Part shown: positions 44,959-55,108 of the stretch, in pieces | Layout: every line of letters begins with the position of its first letter | Position numbering within the stretch: the stretch's first letter is position 1 | Assembly: GCF_021497885.1 (NCBI RefSeq) | Contig: NZ_CP046523.1 | Span: 725,501 to 789,500 of the forward strand | Direction of reading: 5' to 3' | DNA length: 64,000 nt | Source: Streptococcus oralis | Lineage (GTDB): Bacteria > Bacillota > Bacilli > Lactobacillales > Streptococcaceae | Translations under genes and position numbers: made by a program | Notes under the pieces: generated by a model | What the model was told of the DNA's origin: nothing | The model's input: the letters and a program-made list of their open reading frames with translations, nothing else | Databases searched by the model: none

Positions 44959-46014
44959 ATGAACAAGAAACAATGGCTAGGCCTTGGTCTAGTTGCAGTA
45001 GCAGCAGTTGGACTTGCTGCATGTGGTAACCGCTCTTCTCGTAACGCAGCTTCATCTTCATCAGAAATGAAGACCAAAGCAGCAATCGTAACAGATACTG
45101 GTGGTGTTGATGATAAATCATTTAACCAATCAGCTTGGGAAGGTTTGCAAGACTGGGGTAAAGAACACAATCTTTCTAAAGATAAAGGTTACACTTACTT
45201 CCAATCAACAAGCGAAGCAGACTATGCTAACAACTTGCAACAAGCGGCTGGAAGTTACAACCTGATCTTCGGTGTTGGTTTTGCCCTTCACAATGCAGTT
45301 GAGGAAGCAGCAAAAGACCACTCTGACCTAAACTATGTCTTGATTGATGATGTGATTGAAGGTCAAAAGAATGTTGCGAGCGTAAGATTTGCGGATAACG
45401 AAGCAGCTTACCTTGCTGGTGTTGCAGCAGCGAAAACTACGAAAACAAAACAAGTTGGTTTTGTAGGTGGTATTGAATCTGAAGTTATTTCACGTTTTGC
45501 AGCTGGATTCAAAGCTGGTGTTGAATCAGTAGACCCATCTATCAAAGTTCAAGTTGACTATGCTGGTTCATTTGGTGATGCTGCCAAAGGTAAAACAATT
45601 GCAGCAGCTCAATATGCTGCCGGTGCAGACGTTGTCTACCAAGCAGCTGGTGGTACAGGTGCTGGTGTCTTTGCTGAAGCAAAATCATTGAACGAAAACA
45701 AAAATGAAAACGAAAAAGTTTGGGTTATCGGTGTAGACCGTGACCAAGCAGCAGAAGGTAAATACACTTCTAAAGATGGTAAAGAATCTAACTTCGTTCT
45801 TGTATCTACATTGAAACAAGTTGGTACAACTGTAAAAGATATTGCCAACAAAACAGAAAAAGGTGAATTCCCTGGTGGACAAGTGATTGTTTACTCATTG
45901 AAAGATAAAGGGGTTGAGCTAGCAGTAACAAACCTTTCAGAAGAAGGTAAAAAAGCTGTTGAAGATGCAAAAGCTAAGATCCTTGACGGAAGCGTAAAAG
46001 TTCCAGAAAAATAA
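44959..46014 (+). CDS. pnrA: Nucleoside-binding lipoprotein (PnrA/BMP family)
   Basis: 351-aa substrate-binding lipoprotein. The signal peptide ends in the lipobox GLAAC with Cys 22 lipidated. The BMP domain starts AAIVTDTGGVDDKSFNQSAW, the usual ligand-binding opening (Asp and Phe-Asn), and contains YVLIDDVIEGQKNVASVRFA and AADVVYQAAGGTGAGVFAEA. PnrA proteins bind purine (and pyrimidine) nucleosides for an ABC importer; the ATPase and two permeases follow. Start ATG 44959 follows TTAGGAGGTTCAG; longer upstream frames are rejected because they break the signal peptide. Confidence 0.93.
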   Translation: MNKKQWLGLGLVAVAAVGLAACGNRSSRNAASSSSEMKTKAAIVTDTGGVDDKSFNQSAWEGLQDWGKEHNLSKDKGYTYFQSTSEADYANNLQQAAGSYNLIFGVGFALHNAVEEAAKDHSDLNYVLIDDVIEGQKNVASVRFADNEAAYLAGVAAAKTTKTKQVGFVGGIESEVISRFAAGFKAGVESVDPSIKVQVDYAGSFGDAAKGKTIAAAQYAAGADVVYQAAGGTGAGVFAEAKSLNENKNENEKVWVIGVDRDQAAEGKYTSKDGKESNFVLVSTLKQVGTTVKDIANKTEKGEFPGGQVIVYSLKDKGVELAVTNLSEEGKKAVEDAKAKILDGSVKVPEK

Positions 46015-46035
46015 TGGATAAAAGTCATTTCTTAG

Positions 46036-46060
46036 GAAGCGGCCATCGGTCGCTTCTTTA
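46036..46060 (+). terminator. Partial terminator between pnrA and the transporter genes
   Basis: GAAGCGGCC-ATC-GGTCGCTTC stem with one G-T pair and a short TTTAAG tail. It probably lets some transcripts pass, giving more binding protein than transporter. Confidence 0.65.
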
Positions 46061-46150
46061 AGAATTGAGGCAATTTTTGTCTCAATAGAGCTTGTTAATG
46101 TGATTAGCAGGTTTTATTGAAATAAAATAAACCTCTGAAAGGAAGAGCAT

Positions 46151-47686
46151 ATGGCACACGAAAATGTCATTGAGATGCGGGATATTACCAAGGTGTTTGG
46201 TGAATTTGTAGCAAACGACAAAATCAACTTGCAACTGCGAAAAGGTGAAATTCATGCACTTTTAGGAGAAAATGGAGCGGGTAAATCCACTCTGATGAAT
46301 ATGCTGGCAGGACTTCTTGAACCAACAAGTGGTGAAATTGTGGTGAATGGTCAGGTTGTAAAACTAGACTCACCATCTAAAGCCGCTGGTCTTGGAATTG
46401 GGATGGTTCACCAACATTTTATGTTGGTTGAAGCTTTTACAGTAGCTGAGAATATCATTTTAGGGAGTGAAATCACTAAAAATGGTGTTCTAGATATAGC
46501 TGGTGCTACTAAAGAAATCAAGGCTCTTTCTGAACGTTATGGTTTGGCAGTGGATCCTGCTGCTAAGGTGGCGGATATTTCCGTTGGAGCCCAACAACGT
46601 GTAGAAATCTTGAAAACACTCTATCGTGGTGCTGATATCCTTATCTTTGACGAACCTACAGCCGTATTGACTCCTTCAGAGATTGATGAGTTGATGGCAA
46701 TCATGAAAAACCTTGTCAAAGAAGGGAAGTCCATTATTTTGATTACCCACAAGTTAGATGAGATTCGTGCGGTATCGAATCGAGTGACGGTTATCCGTCG
46801 CGGGAAATCAATCCAGACGGTTGAAATCGCAGGGGCAACAAATGCGGACTTGGCAGAAATGATGGTTGGACGCTCAGTCTCCTTTAAAACGGAAAAACAG
46901 GCACCACAACCCAAAGAAGTGGTCTTGTCTATCAAAGACTTAGTTGTCAATGAAAACCGCGGTGTACCAGCAGTGAAAAATCTATCCTTGGATGTTCGTG
47001 CTGGTGAAATTGTTGGTATTGCAGGTATTGATGGCAATGGTCAATCTGAACTCATTCAAGCCATTACAGGCCTTCGTAAGGTTGAGTCAGGTAGCGTTGA
47101 ATTAAAAGGCAAATCAATCGTGGGGATGCATCCTCGACAAATTACAGAACTAAGCGTGGGGCACGTTCCTGAGGACCGTCACCGTGATGGCTTGATTTTG
47201 GAGATGATGATTTCAGAAAATATCGCTCTTCAAACCTACTACAAAGAACCACTCAGCAAGAATGGTATTTTAAACTATGCCAATATCACTTCACATGCTA
47301 AGAAATTGATGGAAGAGTTTGACGTCCGTGCTGCCAGTGAATTTGTTCCAGCAGCAGCTCTTTCAGGAGGAAATCAACAAAAAGCAATTATCGCTCGTGA
47401 GATTGATCGTGATCCTGATCTCCTTATCGTCAGCCAGCCAACTCGTGGTTTGGATGTCGGTGCCATTGAATATATCCACAAACGTTTGATTGAAGAACGT
47501 GATAACGGGAAGGCTGTCCTTGTTGTCAGCTTTGAATTGGATGAGATTTTAAATGTCTCAGACCGAATTGCTGTTATTCACGATGGTAAGATTCAAGGTA
47601 TTGTATCGCCAGAAACAACTAACAAACAAGAACTTGGTGTCTTGATGGCAGGTGGAAACTTGGGAAAGGAGAAGAGTGATGTCTAA
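46151..47686 (+). CDS. Nucleoside ABC importer ATPase (two-domain)
   Basis: 511-aa protein with two fused ABC ATPase domains, as in RbsA-type sugar and nucleoside importers. Domain 1: Walker A GENGAGKSTLMN, signature ISVGAQQR, Walker B ILIFDEPTAVLTP. Domain 2: GIDGNGQSELIQ in place of Walker A (no Lys), signature LSGGNQQK, and LLIVSQPTRGLDVG. The second site is degenerate, normal for this family. It energises nucleoside uptake with PnrA and the next two genes. Its end overlaps the permease start by eight bases. Confidence 0.92.
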   Translation: MAHENVIEMRDITKVFGEFVANDKINLQLRKGEIHALLGENGAGKSTLMNMLAGLLEPTSGEIVVNGQVVKLDSPSKAAGLGIGMVHQHFMLVEAFTVAENIILGSEITKNGVLDIAGATKEIKALSERYGLAVDPAAKVADISVGAQQRVEILKTLYRGADILIFDEPTAVLTPSEIDELMAIMKNLVKEGKSIILITHKLDEIRAVSNRVTVIRRGKSIQTVEIAGATNADLAEMMVGRSVSFKTEKQAPQPKEVVLSIKDLVVNENRGVPAVKNLSLDVRAGEIVGIAGIDGNGQSELIQAITGLRKVESGSVELKGKSIVGMHPRQITELSVGHVPEDRHRDGLILEMMISENIALQTYYKEPLSKNGILNYANITSHAKKLMEEFDVRAASEFVPAAALSGGNQQKAIIAREIDRDPDLLIVSQPTRGLDVGAIEYIHKRLIEERDNGKAVLVVSFELDEILNVSDRIAVIHDGKIQGIVSPETTNKQELGVLMAGGNLGKEKSDV

Positions 47687-48737
47687 AAAATTACAACAAA
47701 TTTCGGTTCCCTTGATTTCCGTATTCTTAGGAATCTTGCTCGGAGCCATTGTCATGTGGATCTTCGGCTATGATGCTATCTGGGGTTATGAGGAGTTATT
47801 CTATACAGCTTTCGGTAGCCTCCGTGGGATTGGAGAAATTTTCCGTGCCATGGGTCCTCTTGTCTTGATAGGTCTTGGTTTCGCAGTTGCCAGTCGAGCA
47901 GGTTTCTTTAACGTTGGACTTCCTGGTCAAGCACTTGCAGGCTGGATTCTCAGTGGTTGGTTTGCCTTGTCAAATCCAGATATGCCTCGTCTCGTGTTGA
48001 TTCCATTAACAGTGATTATTGCTTTGATCGCAGGTGGAATTGTTGGTGCGATTCCAGGTATCCTCAGAGCCTATCTCGGTACATCAGAGGTTATCGTGAC
48101 CATCATGATGAACTACATTGTATTGTATGTGGGAAATGCCTTTATTCATGCCTTTCCTAAAGATATTATGCAAAGTACAGATTCAACGATTCGTGTTAGT
48201 GCCAACGCTACATACCAGACACCATGGTTATCAGAGTTGACTGGAAATTCCCGTATGAATATCGGAATCTTCTTTGCAATCATTGCTGTTGGCGTGATTT
48301 GGTTCTTGCTCAAGAAAACGACTCTCGGTTTTGAAATTCGTGCAGTTGGTCTTAACCCCCATGCCTCAGAGTACGCTGGTATTTCAGCAAAACGTACAAT
48401 CATTCTATCAATGATTATCTCTGGTGCTCTGGCTGGTCTTGGTGGAGCTGTCGAAGGTCTTGGAACTTTCCAAAACGTTTACGTTCAGGGATCATCATTA
48501 GCTATCGGATTTAACGGGATGGCGGTTAGTTTGCTTGCTGGGAATTCACCAATTGGAATTCTCTTTGCTGCCTTCTTATTTGGTGTTCTGCAAGTTGGTG
48601 CGCCAGGTATGAACGCAGCGCAAGTTCCGTCTGAGCTTGTTAGCATTGTAACAGCGTCTATTATCTTCTTTGTCAGTGTTCACTATATTATTGAACGCTT
48701 TGTCAAACCGAAAAAACAAGTTAAAGGAGGTAAGTAA
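47679..48737 (+). CDS. Nucleoside ABC importer permease 1
   Basis: 352-aa permease of the BPD_transp_2 family with about 8-10 helices. It carries the family loop RAVGLNPHASEYAGISAKR near residues 223-241, which contacts the ATPase, and GFAVASRAGFFNVGLPGQAL near 67-86. Start ATG 47679 follows GGGAAAGGAGAAG. It pairs with the second permease to form the membrane channel for nucleosides. Confidence 0.9.
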   Translation: MSKKLQQISVPLISVFLGILLGAIVMWIFGYDAIWGYEELFYTAFGSLRGIGEIFRAMGPLVLIGLGFAVASRAGFFNVGLPGQALAGWILSGWFALSNPDMPRLVLIPLTVIIALIAGGIVGAIPGILRAYLGTSEVIVTIMMNYIVLYVGNAFIHAFPKDIMQSTDSTIRVSANATYQTPWLSELTGNSRMNIGIFFAIIAVGVIWFLLKKTTLGFEIRAVGLNPHASEYAGISAKRTIILSMIISGALAGLGGAVEGLGTFQNVYVQGSSLAIGFNGMAVSLLAGNSPIGILFAAFLFGVLQVGAPGMNAAQVPSELVSIVTASIIFFVSVHYIIERFVKPKKQVKGGK

Positions 48738-48739
48738 GG

Positions 48740-49696
48740 ATGTCTATTACAACATTACTCACCCTCTTGGTCTCTTCTATGCTGATTTACTCAGCACCAC
48801 TTATTTTTACGAGTATCGGGGGAGTTTTCTCTGAACGTGGTGGTGTCGTTAACGTCGGTCTTGAAGGAATTATGGTTATGGGAGCCTTTTCTGGGGTTGT
48901 CTTTAACCTTGAGTTTGCAGAACAACTTGGAGCAGCGACTCCTTGGATTTCCTTGTTAGTTGCCGGTATCGTGGGAGCTATGTTCTCCCTCATCCATGCA
49001 GTCGCTACAGTTCATTTCCGTGCGGACCATGTTGTCAGTGGTACAGTATTGAACTTGATGGCTCCTGCATTAGCAGTTTTCTTGGTTAAAGTTCTTTATA
49101 ACAAAGGACAAACGGATAACTTAAGCCAGACTTTTGGACGTTTTGATTTCCCAGTTTTGGCTGATATCCCTGTGATTGGAGATATCTTCTTTAAGTCAAC
49201 AAGTTTGCTAGGTTATATCGCGATTGCCTTCTCATTCTTTGCATGGTTTATTCTCTTTAAGACACGTTTTGGTCTTCGCCTTCGCTCTGTTGGTGAACAT
49301 CCTCAAGCAGCGGATACCTTGGGGATCAATGTTTACAAGATGAGATATTTAGGGGTTATCATTTCTGGTTTCCTTGGCGGAATTGGTGGAGCTATCTACG
49401 CCCAATCAATCTCAGTCAACTTCTCAGTGACAACTATTGTCGGTCCTGGATTTATCGCTCTTGCTGCGATGATCTTTGGTAAATGGAACCCAATTGGTGC
49501 TATGCTTTCTAGTCTTTTCTTTGGACTTTCACAAAGTTTGGCAGTTATTGGTTCTCAATTACCTTTCCTACAAGGAGTGCCAGCGGTTTACCTTCAAATC
49601 GCGCCTTATGTCTTGACCATTCTTGTCTTAGCAGCCTTCTTTGGAAAAGCAGTTGCACCTAAGGCAGACGGTATCAACTACATCAAGTCAAAATAA
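48740..49696 (+). CDS. Nucleoside ABC importer permease 2
   Basis: 318-aa permease of the same family, starting two bases after permease 1 stops. ERGGVVNVGLEGIMVMGAFS and RSVGEHPQAADTLGINVYKM are the equivalent conserved loops. About eight helices. It is the last gene of the salvage and uptake run; the terminator downstream also sits against the converging plsY. Confidence 0.9.
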   Translation: MSITTLLTLLVSSMLIYSAPLIFTSIGGVFSERGGVVNVGLEGIMVMGAFSGVVFNLEFAEQLGAATPWISLLVAGIVGAMFSLIHAVATVHFRADHVVSGTVLNLMAPALAVFLVKVLYNKGQTDNLSQTFGRFDFPVLADIPVIGDIFFKSTSLLGYIAIAFSFFAWFILFKTRFGLRLRSVGEHPQAADTLGINVYKMRYLGVIISGFLGGIGGAIYAQSISVNFSVTTIVGPGFIALAAMIFGKWNPIGAMLSSLFFGLSQSLAVIGSQLPFLQGVPAVYLQIAPYVLTILVLAAFFGKAVAPKADGINYIKSK

Positions 49697-49705
49697 GCAT
49701 ACAAA

Positions 49706-49736
49706 AAAACGTCAGTTTCAAACTGGCGTTTTATTC
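49706..49736 (+). terminator. Terminator of the nucleoside importer operon
   Basis: AAAACGTCAGTTT-CA-AACTGGCGTTTT, 12-bp stem with one G-T pair. Its T-rich tail reaches into the last codons of plsY. Confidence 0.85.
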
Positions 49737-50372
49737 TTTTGGATTTTGATGGGTTAGGTTCAACCCCCAAGGGACAAGATTTTCAGTTTTATTTTTGATA
49801 CGTGTGATATTATCCTTGTGACGAATGATAATTAAGCTAGCAAGAGCTAAGATAATTACGATAAAAAGAAGGTCATAGCTACTTAAGATAAACCCAAATA
49901 GTGGGAAAATCAGAACTCCAATTACGGCTGCGATAGAAGCAGTAACGCTAGACAGTGAAATCATACTACCTAGATAGAGGGTTCCAAAGAATACGATTGC
50001 CAGGTAGAGACAGAAAACAGGCGCAAATCCGAAAATCACTCCAGCACTGGTTGCGACAGCCTTGCCCCCCTTAAATCTTGCAAAGATAGGAAAGGTATGT
50101 CCAATTACGGCCAAAAGACCAAAGACGAGAGGTGATACACCTTGTTGGTGGAATAGAATAGGAAGGAGAGTGGCTAAGGTCCCTTTAAAGAAATCAATTA
50201 CAAAGGTTGCCATACCCGCTTTCTTACCTAAAATTCGGAAAGTATTAGTTGTTCCGGTGTTTCCAGAACCATGTTCACGCAGATTTGTTTGAAAGAAAAT
50301 TTGTCCAATCCAGAGACCAGACGGAATCGAACCTAGCAGATAAGCTAAAATTAATAATACAAATGTCATCAT
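49731..50372 (-). CDS. plsY: Glycerol-3-phosphate acyltransferase PlsY
   Basis: 213-aa membrane enzyme that transfers acyl from acyl-phosphate to glycerol-3-phosphate, the first acylation step in phospholipid synthesis. The three PlsY motifs are visible: [39 protein letters not shown] and [20 protein letters not shown]. About five to six helices. It is divergent from parE, with the parE promoter between them. Confidence 0.95.
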   Translation of the reverse strand: MMTFVLLILAYLLGSIPSGLWIGQIFFQTNLREHGSGNTGTTNTFRILGKKAGMATFVIDFFKGTLATLLPILFHQQGVSPLVFGLLAVIGHTFPIFARFKGGKAVATSAGVIFGFAPVFCLYLAIVFFGTLYLGSMISLSSVTASIAAVIGVLIFPLFGFILSSYDLLFIVIILALASLIIIRHKDNITRIKNKTENLVPWGLNLTHQNPKE

Positions 50373-50449
50373 AGAACTATTATACCATGAAATGCTATAG
50401 AAAGTCAGAGAATATCCTGTGAAATTGTGACAGCTGAAAGGGAAAAACT

Positions 50450-50478
50450 TTGCAAAATCCCTAGAAAACCTGTAAAAT
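50450..50478 (+). promoter_or_regulatory. Promoter of parE
   Basis: TTGCAA at 50450-50455, 17-base spacer, TAAAAT at 50473-50478. Confidence 0.75.
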
Positions 50479-50507
50479 AGAAAAGATGAACAAATAGGAG
50501 GTTCCTT

Positions 50508-52457
50508 GTGTCAAAAAAGGAAATCAATATTAATAACTACAATGATGACGCCATTCAGGTGCTGGAAGGGTTGGATGCGGTCCGTAAACGTCCGGGGATG
50601 TATATTGGATCGACTGACGGTGCTGGTCTCCATCACCTAGTCTGGGAAATCGTGGATAATGCGGTCGATGAAGCCTTGTCTGGATTTGGTGACCGCATTG
50701 ATGTGACCATCAATAAAGACGGCAGTCTAACGGTTCAAGACCATGGTCGAGGGATGCCGACTGGGATGCATGCTATGGGAATTCCAACTGTTGAGGTTAT
50801 CTTTACCATTCTCCACGCTGGAGGAAAATTCGGTCAAGGTGGCTATAAGACATCTGGTGGTCTCCACGGGGTGGGATCTTCAGTCGTTAATGCCCTATCA
50901 AGCTGGTTAGAAGTTGAAATTACTCGTGACGGTACAGTCTACAAGCAACGTTTTGAAAATGGCGGGAAACCCGTCACAACCCTGAAGAAAATTGGTACGG
51001 CACCCAAGTCTAAGACAGGTACCAAAGTCACTTTCATGCCTGACGCGACTATCTTTTCTACGACTGACTTCAAGTACAATACCATTTCAGAACGACTCAA
51101 TGAGTCAGCCTTTCTCTTAAAAAATGTCACCTTGTCTCTGACAGATAAGCGAACAGATGAAGCAATCGAATTCCATTATGAGAACGGGGTACAAGACTTT
51201 GTTTCTTACCTCAATGAAGACAAGGAAATCTTGACGCCAGTCCTATACTTTGAAGGCGAAGACAATGGTTTCCAAGTGGAGGTTGCCCTCCAGTACAATG
51301 ATGGATTTTCAGATAACATTCTATCCTTTGTCAATAACGTTCGTACTAAAGATGGTGGAACACATGAGACAGGACTCAAGTCAGCCATTACTAAGGTCAT
51401 GAATGACTACGCGCGTAAGACAGGACTTCTCAAGGAAAAAGATAAAAACCTTGAAGGGTCAGACTACCGCGAGGGACTAGCAGCCGTCCTTTCTATTCTG
51501 GTTCCTGAAGAACACTTGCAGTTTGAAGGACAGACAAAGGACAAGCTAGGAAGCCCACTAGCTCGCCCTATTGTTGATAGCATTGTCGCAGAAAAATTAA
51601 CTTTCTTCCTCATGGAAAATGGTGAACTGGCTTCTAACCTTATTCGCAAGGCTATTAAGGCACGTGATGCGCGAGAGGCAGCTCGCAAGGCGCGTGATGA
51701 GAGCCGAAATGGTAAGAAAAATAAGAAAGACAAGGGCTTGCTTTCTGGGAAATTGACTCCAGCCCAGTCTAAGAATCCTGCTAAGAATGAACTCTATCTG
51801 GTCGAGGGGGATTCTGCCGGTGGTTCTGCCAAGCAAGGTCGTGACCGTAAGTTCCAGGCTATCTTGCCCCTTCGTGGTAAGGTGATTAATACAGCCAAGG
51901 CCAAGATGGCGGATATTCTCAAAAATGAAGAAATCAATACTATGATTTATACCATTGGTGCGGGCGTGGGAGCAGACTTCTCTATTGAAGATGCTAACTA
52001 TGACAAGATTATTATCATGACCGATGCGGATACCGATGGTGCTCATATTCAAACCTTGCTCTTGACATTTTTCTACCGCTACATGCGTCCGCTAGTTGAG
52101 GCAGGCCATGTCTATATTGCCCTTCCGCCTCTTTACAAGATGTCCAAAGGCAAAGGCAAGAAAGAAGAAGTGGCCTATGCTTGGACGGACGGAGAGCTAG
52201 AAGAACTCCGCAAGCAGTTTGGTAAAGGCGCAACACTCCAACGATATAAAGGTCTTGGTGAGATGAACGCGGACCAACTCTGGGAAACAACCATGAATCC
52301 AGAAACTCGAACCCTCATTCGTGTCACCATCGAAGACTTAGCACGCGCAGAACGTCGTGTCAATGTCCTCATGGGAGACAAGGTCGAACCACGCCGTAAA
52401 TGGATTGAGGATAATGTTAAATTTACGCTGGAAGAGAGTGGGGAGATGGTGTTTTGA
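50508..52457 (+). CDS. parE: DNA topoisomerase IV subunit B
   Basis: 649-aa ATPase subunit of topoisomerase IV, which separates linked daughter chromosomes. GHKL ATPase motifs: [25 protein letters not shown], and [16 protein letters not shown]. The TOPRIM metal site reads [20 protein letters not shown] and [13 protein letters not shown]. The start is GTG at 50508, supported by AGGAGG at 50496-50501. The quinolone region (EGDSAGG...ADTDG) looks unaltered. In most relatives parC lies close downstream; here about 4.8 kb intervenes. Confidence 0.96.
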   Translation: MSKKEININNYNDDAIQVLEGLDAVRKRPGMYIGSTDGAGLHHLVWEIVDNAVDEALSGFGDRIDVTINKDGSLTVQDHGRGMPTGMHAMGIPTVEVIFTILHAGGKFGQGGYKTSGGLHGVGSSVVNALSSWLEVEITRDGTVYKQRFENGGKPVTTLKKIGTAPKSKTGTKVTFMPDATIFSTTDFKYNTISERLNESAFLLKNVTLSLTDKRTDEAIEFHYENGVQDFVSYLNEDKEILTPVLYFEGEDNGFQVEVALQYNDGFSDNILSFVNNVRTKDGGTHETGLKSAITKVMNDYARKTGLLKEKDKNLEGSDYREGLAAVLSILVPEEHLQFEGQTKDKLGSPLARPIVDSIVAEKLTFFLMENGELASNLIRKAIKARDAREAARKARDESRNGKKNKKDKGLLSGKLTPAQSKNPAKNELYLVEGDSAGGSAKQGRDRKFQAILPLRGKVINTAKAKMADILKNEEINTMIYTIGAGVGADFSIEDANYDKIIIMTDADTDGAHIQTLLLTFFYRYMRPLVEAGHVYIALPPLYKMSKGKGKKEEVAYAWTDGELEELRKQFGKGATLQRYKGLGEMNADQLWETTMNPETRTLIRVTIEDLARAERRVNVLMGDKVEPRRKWIEDNVKFTLEESGEMVF

Positions 52458-52475
52458 AAGGATGATAAAGAAAAT

Positions 52476-53693
52476 ATGGGCTATAATATTTATACAAATC
52501 AAGAATTTAAAAAATTGGCTAATGATGGACAAATTAATATCATGGCTTTCTTTGGAAATGGTGTAGATATTCAGTTAATGGAATATCTTGAATCTCCATA
52601 TCGGACTTCTTATCAAAATTTCTATAATTATCTTTGCTATAAGAATTTTGACAAAGATAATATGATCTTTCAAAAAATGACTGAGGATAAGAAAGATAAT
52701 GAAAGAGATCCCAATATCAAGCAAAATTGGAGTGACTTTGAGAATAGCTTAATTGAGATTTTTAATCAACCTGGCTGGCTGAAAATAGAGAAATTGACTA
52801 AAGATTTCACTCAATTTCAAATCGAGTTCTCAAATTTTTTAAATGAAATAATTACTCCTAATATGCTTGCTAGGTTAGGGAATGATAGCACAGAAAAAGG
52901 AATTGCTCTTAATTCTTTTACCCGTTTTTTAGGTGATTTAGATTTTATAAATTTCAATAAATTGTCTTTTCCTCGTAAAAGCAAACTTTATTCTTTATTT
53001 AACTGGGAAATTTTAAATTTCAACTATACTTCGATGTTGGATAATATCTTATTGCTAGATAAAGGACAATTTGATCCGCATCCCCATAAGTTTGCAGATA
53101 GGCAGATTCTATTTTATCCAAATCCTAAAGATAGAGCAAATAAGTTAGAAGAGTTTATTGATTGTAAAAATGGAGAATTGATAGAAGGTTATGTTCCTAA
53201 TCCACATCTAAATAAAGACACTAAATACTCCAGTTATTTAATGATCAATATCACCCATCCTCATGGTTATCAGAATGTTCCGAAATCAATGTTATTTGGA
53301 TTTGACAATAAGGAACAAATAACAAATGAAAATAAAAGATCTTTAGCAAAGAATTTTTTAAAGCCCTATTGGGCTCAGAATGATAGAAAATATAAATCAT
53401 ATTTCAATAATACTGATTTGTTTATACTATACGGTTTATCACTCGGTGATAGTGACTTTTGGTGGTGGAATAATATTCTTAACTCACTTTTGGAGACAGA
53501 TTCTGAATTGATTATTTATAATTACAATAGCAATAATGAATCTGATAGTGACACAATTAATAGATTTATTAATGTGGCAACCAACGAGAAACTGGATGAT
53601 GAGAAACTAGATAAGCTTTATAAGAAAATTGCTATAGTTCAGTATAATTCTGAAACAAAGCTAAATGCGTTCAAATTGGATTATTTGGATTGA
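52476..53693 (+). CDS. AbiH-family phage defence (abortive infection) protein
   Basis: 405-aa AT-rich gene product that fits the AbiH family (bacteriophage abortive infection). Visible family signatures are the N-terminal FFGNGVDIQLMEYLESPYRT with a following YQNFYNYL, the central WEILNFNYTSMLDNI, the histidine stretch NITHPHGY before MLFGFDNKEQI, and the C-terminal LFILYGLSLGDSDFWWWNNI. These match the GNGFDL, NFNYT, HG and GxSLGxxDxxYW patterns of AbiH. Mechanism is unknown for the family. The start at 52476 has only a weak, distant AAAGGA. It begins 18 bases after parE and its stop abuts a gene fragment at 53694, which suggests it was inserted there by recombination. It may be transcribed from the parE promoter. 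Confidence 0.85.
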   Translation: MGYNIYTNQEFKKLANDGQINIMAFFGNGVDIQLMEYLESPYRTSYQNFYNYLCYKNFDKDNMIFQKMTEDKKDNERDPNIKQNWSDFENSLIEIFNQPGWLKIEKLTKDFTQFQIEFSNFLNEIITPNMLARLGNDSTEKGIALNSFTRFLGDLDFINFNKLSFPRKSKLYSLFNWEILNFNYTSMLDNILLLDKGQFDPHPHKFADRQILFYPNPKDRANKLEEFIDCKNGELIEGYVPNPHLNKDTKYSSYLMINITHPHGYQNVPKSMLFGFDNKEQITNENKRSLAKNFLKPYWAQNDRKYKSYFNNTDLFILYGLSLGDSDFWWWNNILNSLLETDSELIIYNYNSNNESDSDTINRFINVATNEKLDDEKLDKLYKKIAIVQYNSETKLNAFKLDYLD

Positions 53694-53819
53694 ATCTATG
53701 CTTTTCCAGATAAGAAGCAGTATGCTGATCTCCGTGATCATCTCAACGCTATCCGTAGTCGCTGTAAAAAATTAACACCAAAGAAAAGCAAGCAAGAAGC
53801 AGTAGGTGAGGAAAAGTAG
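53694..53819 (+). pseudogene. C-terminal fragment of a lost gene
   Basis: Open stretch directly after the AbiH stop: IYAFPDKKQYADLRDHLNAI, then RSRCKKLTPKKSKQEAVGEE, K, stop. No start or ribosome binding site. It looks like the tail of a small native gene whose 5' end was replaced by the AbiH insertion. Family unknown. Confidence 0.5.
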
Positions 53820-53912
53820 CTTTCTTCTGAAGAAGTCTCTCACAGATAGACGAGTTTTTGCAACATAAGGCGAAGTTTTGAAGTTCTAAAAAGAATAGAG
53901 ATGGGAACAAAC

Positions 53913-54513
53913 ATGGTATTGGAAAATAAACTAGGCATTACAAACTCAGCCCAGTTGGCAGATGCAGAAGAAAAACTGACAAAAAATAAGCCGCCCTTCT
54001 TTTTCAGACAGGAGCTTTGTTTAAGATGGAAGTTGGTACTTTTGCAGGGCTGTCTGCTATTCACCGTTATCTCTTTTCCAGCATCTATGATTTCGCTGGA
54101 AAGATCCGTGATGTCAATAGTGCAAAGGATAACTTTCAATTTGCCCCCGTATTTTTTTAGAACAATCCTTACAGTATATTGATAAACTTCCTCATGACAA
54201 TTTTGATCAAGTGGTTGATAAGTGTGCGGATATGAATATTGCCCATCCTTTCCGTAAGGGGAATGGGCGCGCCATGCGGATTTGGCTAGATTGTATGCTT
54301 CGTGAGAAGCTGGGTAAAGTGGTAGATTGGAACGCCATTGATAAGGATGAATACCTGAATGCCATGAAGCGTAGTGCAGTGTCGACTGGAGAACTCAAGT
54401 ATCTCCTCTTGAATAATCAAACTGAAGACCTCACTCAGGCCTGTTTCTTTAAGGGTGTGGATGCTTCATATTATTACGAAGGACACAGACTTTACCAGAC
54501 AAGGGAGTTATGA
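53913..54513 (+). pseudogene. Frameshifted Fic/Fido-family protein gene
   Basis: Three frames together encode a Fic protein. Frame 1 starts MVLENKLGITNSAQLADAEE and ends after KLTKNK; frame 2 carries FQTGALFKMEVGTFAGLSAI and KDNFQFAPVFF then stops; frame 3 continues LEQSLQYIDKLPHDNFDQVV to the end. Shifts fall near 53988 (after AATAAG) and in the T run near 54155. The Fic motif is HPFRKGNGR: the acidic residue normally before GNGR (HPFxEGNGR) is Lys. Intact Fic enzymes AMPylate proteins; this copy is broken in at least two ways. Confidence 0.85.
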
Positions 54514-54580
54514 AGTTCAAGTAAAGGTGACGATCATCTTTTGTATGTAAACAATCGCTAAAACTATTGGAGGTGCGGTA

Positions 54581-55108
54581 TTGATTACGTTATTAATGTT
54601 GCCTTTTTTCCTTGTTCTCCTAGCCATTTTTGGAATTATATATGATTTAATTACTAATAAAGGTAGAAAAGAGTGTGCTCGCACAGTATCCTTGTTTATA
54701 TTGAACATCCTCACTATTGCTATCTGTCTATTAGATCTACCAATGGAAAGTAAACCATACTCAGGAATAGGGTTTATCTTATTTTATGCACTTGCTTTCA
54801 CTCCTTTGATGATTGTTTTCTCACTATATACCCTCTATAGAATTGGAAAACATTATAGGTATTTTAAGAGTAAGTTTGCTATAACACTTTTATTCAATGC
54901 TATTTTGCTTTTCCTTCTTTCATTAGTAAATACTTTTGTATTATGGAGAAGCTTTAAAATATATCATAGAAACGATATGAATTTGTTATATTTTATTTTA
55001 ATCGTTTTGGGGATTTGTTCAACTATCCAATTGATAGTAGGCGAACTTGAGAAGAAAAGAATACGAGACATCCAAAAACAAGAGGAGCTAGATAGTTATG
55101 AAAAATAA
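54581..55108 (+). CDS. Hypothetical four-helix membrane protein
   Basis: 175-aa membrane protein with helices at about residues 2-22, 38-54, 62-90 and 102-122, plus a further hydrophobic stretch near 135-155, ending in a charged tail (KKRIRDIQKQEELDSYEK). Start codon is TTG at 54581 with GGAGG at 54569-54573. No family recognised. It belongs to the accessory block between parE and parC. Confidence 0.7.
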   Translation: MITLLMLPFFLVLLAIFGIIYDLITNKGRKECARTVSLFILNILTIAICLLDLPMESKPYSGIGFILFYALAFTPLMIVFSLYTLYRIGKHYRYFKSKFAITLLFNAILLFLLSLVNTFVLWRSFKIYHRNDMNLLYFILIVLGICSTIQLIVGELEKKRIRDIQKQEELDSYEK

